Shown here in pieces: positions 41,407-41,469 of a stretch of DNA of 41,469 bases. Every line of letters begins with the position of its first letter. Position 1 is the stretch's first letter. The stretch is from the NCBI RefSeq assembly GCF_028618695.1, contig NZ_JAQIVI010000098.1, positions 46,391 to 87,859 of the forward strand, written 5' to 3'. Under the pieces are notes generated by a model. The model did no database searches. It was not told the DNA's origin and saw only the letters and a program-made list of their open reading frames with translations. This DNA is from Natrinema soli. Its GTDB lineage: Archaea > Halobacteriota > Halobacteria > Halobacteriales > Natrialbaceae. The translations under genes and the position numbers were made by a program.

Positions 41407-41469
41407 CAATGACTCTATGAAAATCCTGCTTTGAAGCCCCTGTGCGTGAATCAGGACAACAGGGGTTGG

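Noticed and set aside
1..41469. tRNA or rRNA genes
   Set aside because: No cloverleaf with GGTTCGA-type T-arm and acceptor pairing, nor any rRNA block, was recognised on either strand.

Overview
The window is haloarchaeal DNA (class Halobacteria). The core-type genes are GC-rich with acidic, D/E-rich products. Promoters carry TATA boxes, two exported proteins have twin-arginine signals, the cas operon has the Haloferax-type I-B layout, and several small genes resemble families I know only from haloarchaea. No rRNA or tRNA gene was found. The species cannot be named from the sequence. Large parts are accessory DNA: transposase and integrase relics, AT-rich defence-type genes and many tiny zinc-finger genes.

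Layout. 1-303: C-terminus of an IS4-type transposase. 655-1797: tyrosine integrase. 1974-5133: an AT-rich island with a membrane-anchored HNH protein, a string of very small genes joined by ATGA overlaps (several broken by one stop), and a HEPN-type protein. 5253-6489: broken IS4-type transposase. 6871-8875: convergent SIR2-domain protein and MjaI-type restriction enzyme. 9008-11082: relics of three integrases around one 325-aa hypothetical gene. 11378-11618: truncated gene abutting the CRISPR array. 11619-13881: CRISPR array with 35 repeats and 34 spacers. 13994-23147: complete type I-B cas operon, cas6-cas8b-cas7-cas5-cas3-cas4-cas1-cas2, on the minus strand. The array is on the same strand and its leader lies just after cas2.

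23.5-33.8 kb holds plasmid- or provirus-like small genes: a SprT-type protease, a SWIM-type zinc finger, several small zinc ribbons and unknowns. At least five transcription units share one unusual leader: a 17-bp palindrome (CCTGTAC-N3-GTACAGG) between TATA box and predicted start site, then a hairpin whose bases change but whose pairing is kept, then a conserved ACTAACCCC-type stretch running into ATGACA. This looks like a coordinated regulon and is the strongest candidate for something undescribed. A Tat-exported amidase, a response regulator, a Tat-exported unknown, a GNAT acetyltransferase and a bacterial-type small protein are interspersed. A short direct repeat (consensus ACTTGACCTGTA) separates the last of these like cassettes.

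34.0-41.4 kb contains a second HEPN-type protein, a toxin-antitoxin-like pair, and a 3.1-kb segment bounded by 285-bp inverted repeats. That segment holds a helix-turn-helix gene broken by one stop, an internally deleted ISH8-type element with intact ends, and a YdjM-like membrane protein. A 148-bp MITE-like element with 11-bp ends lies at its left edge, and a third copy of that end occurs at 41396 near the window edge.

How it fits together: the I-B system supplies adaptive immunity. Around it are likely innate defence genes (SIR2, MjaI nuclease, HEPN proteins, HNH) and debris of the mobile elements that probably brought them. Several small genes are intact except for one in-frame stop, which suggests recent decay.
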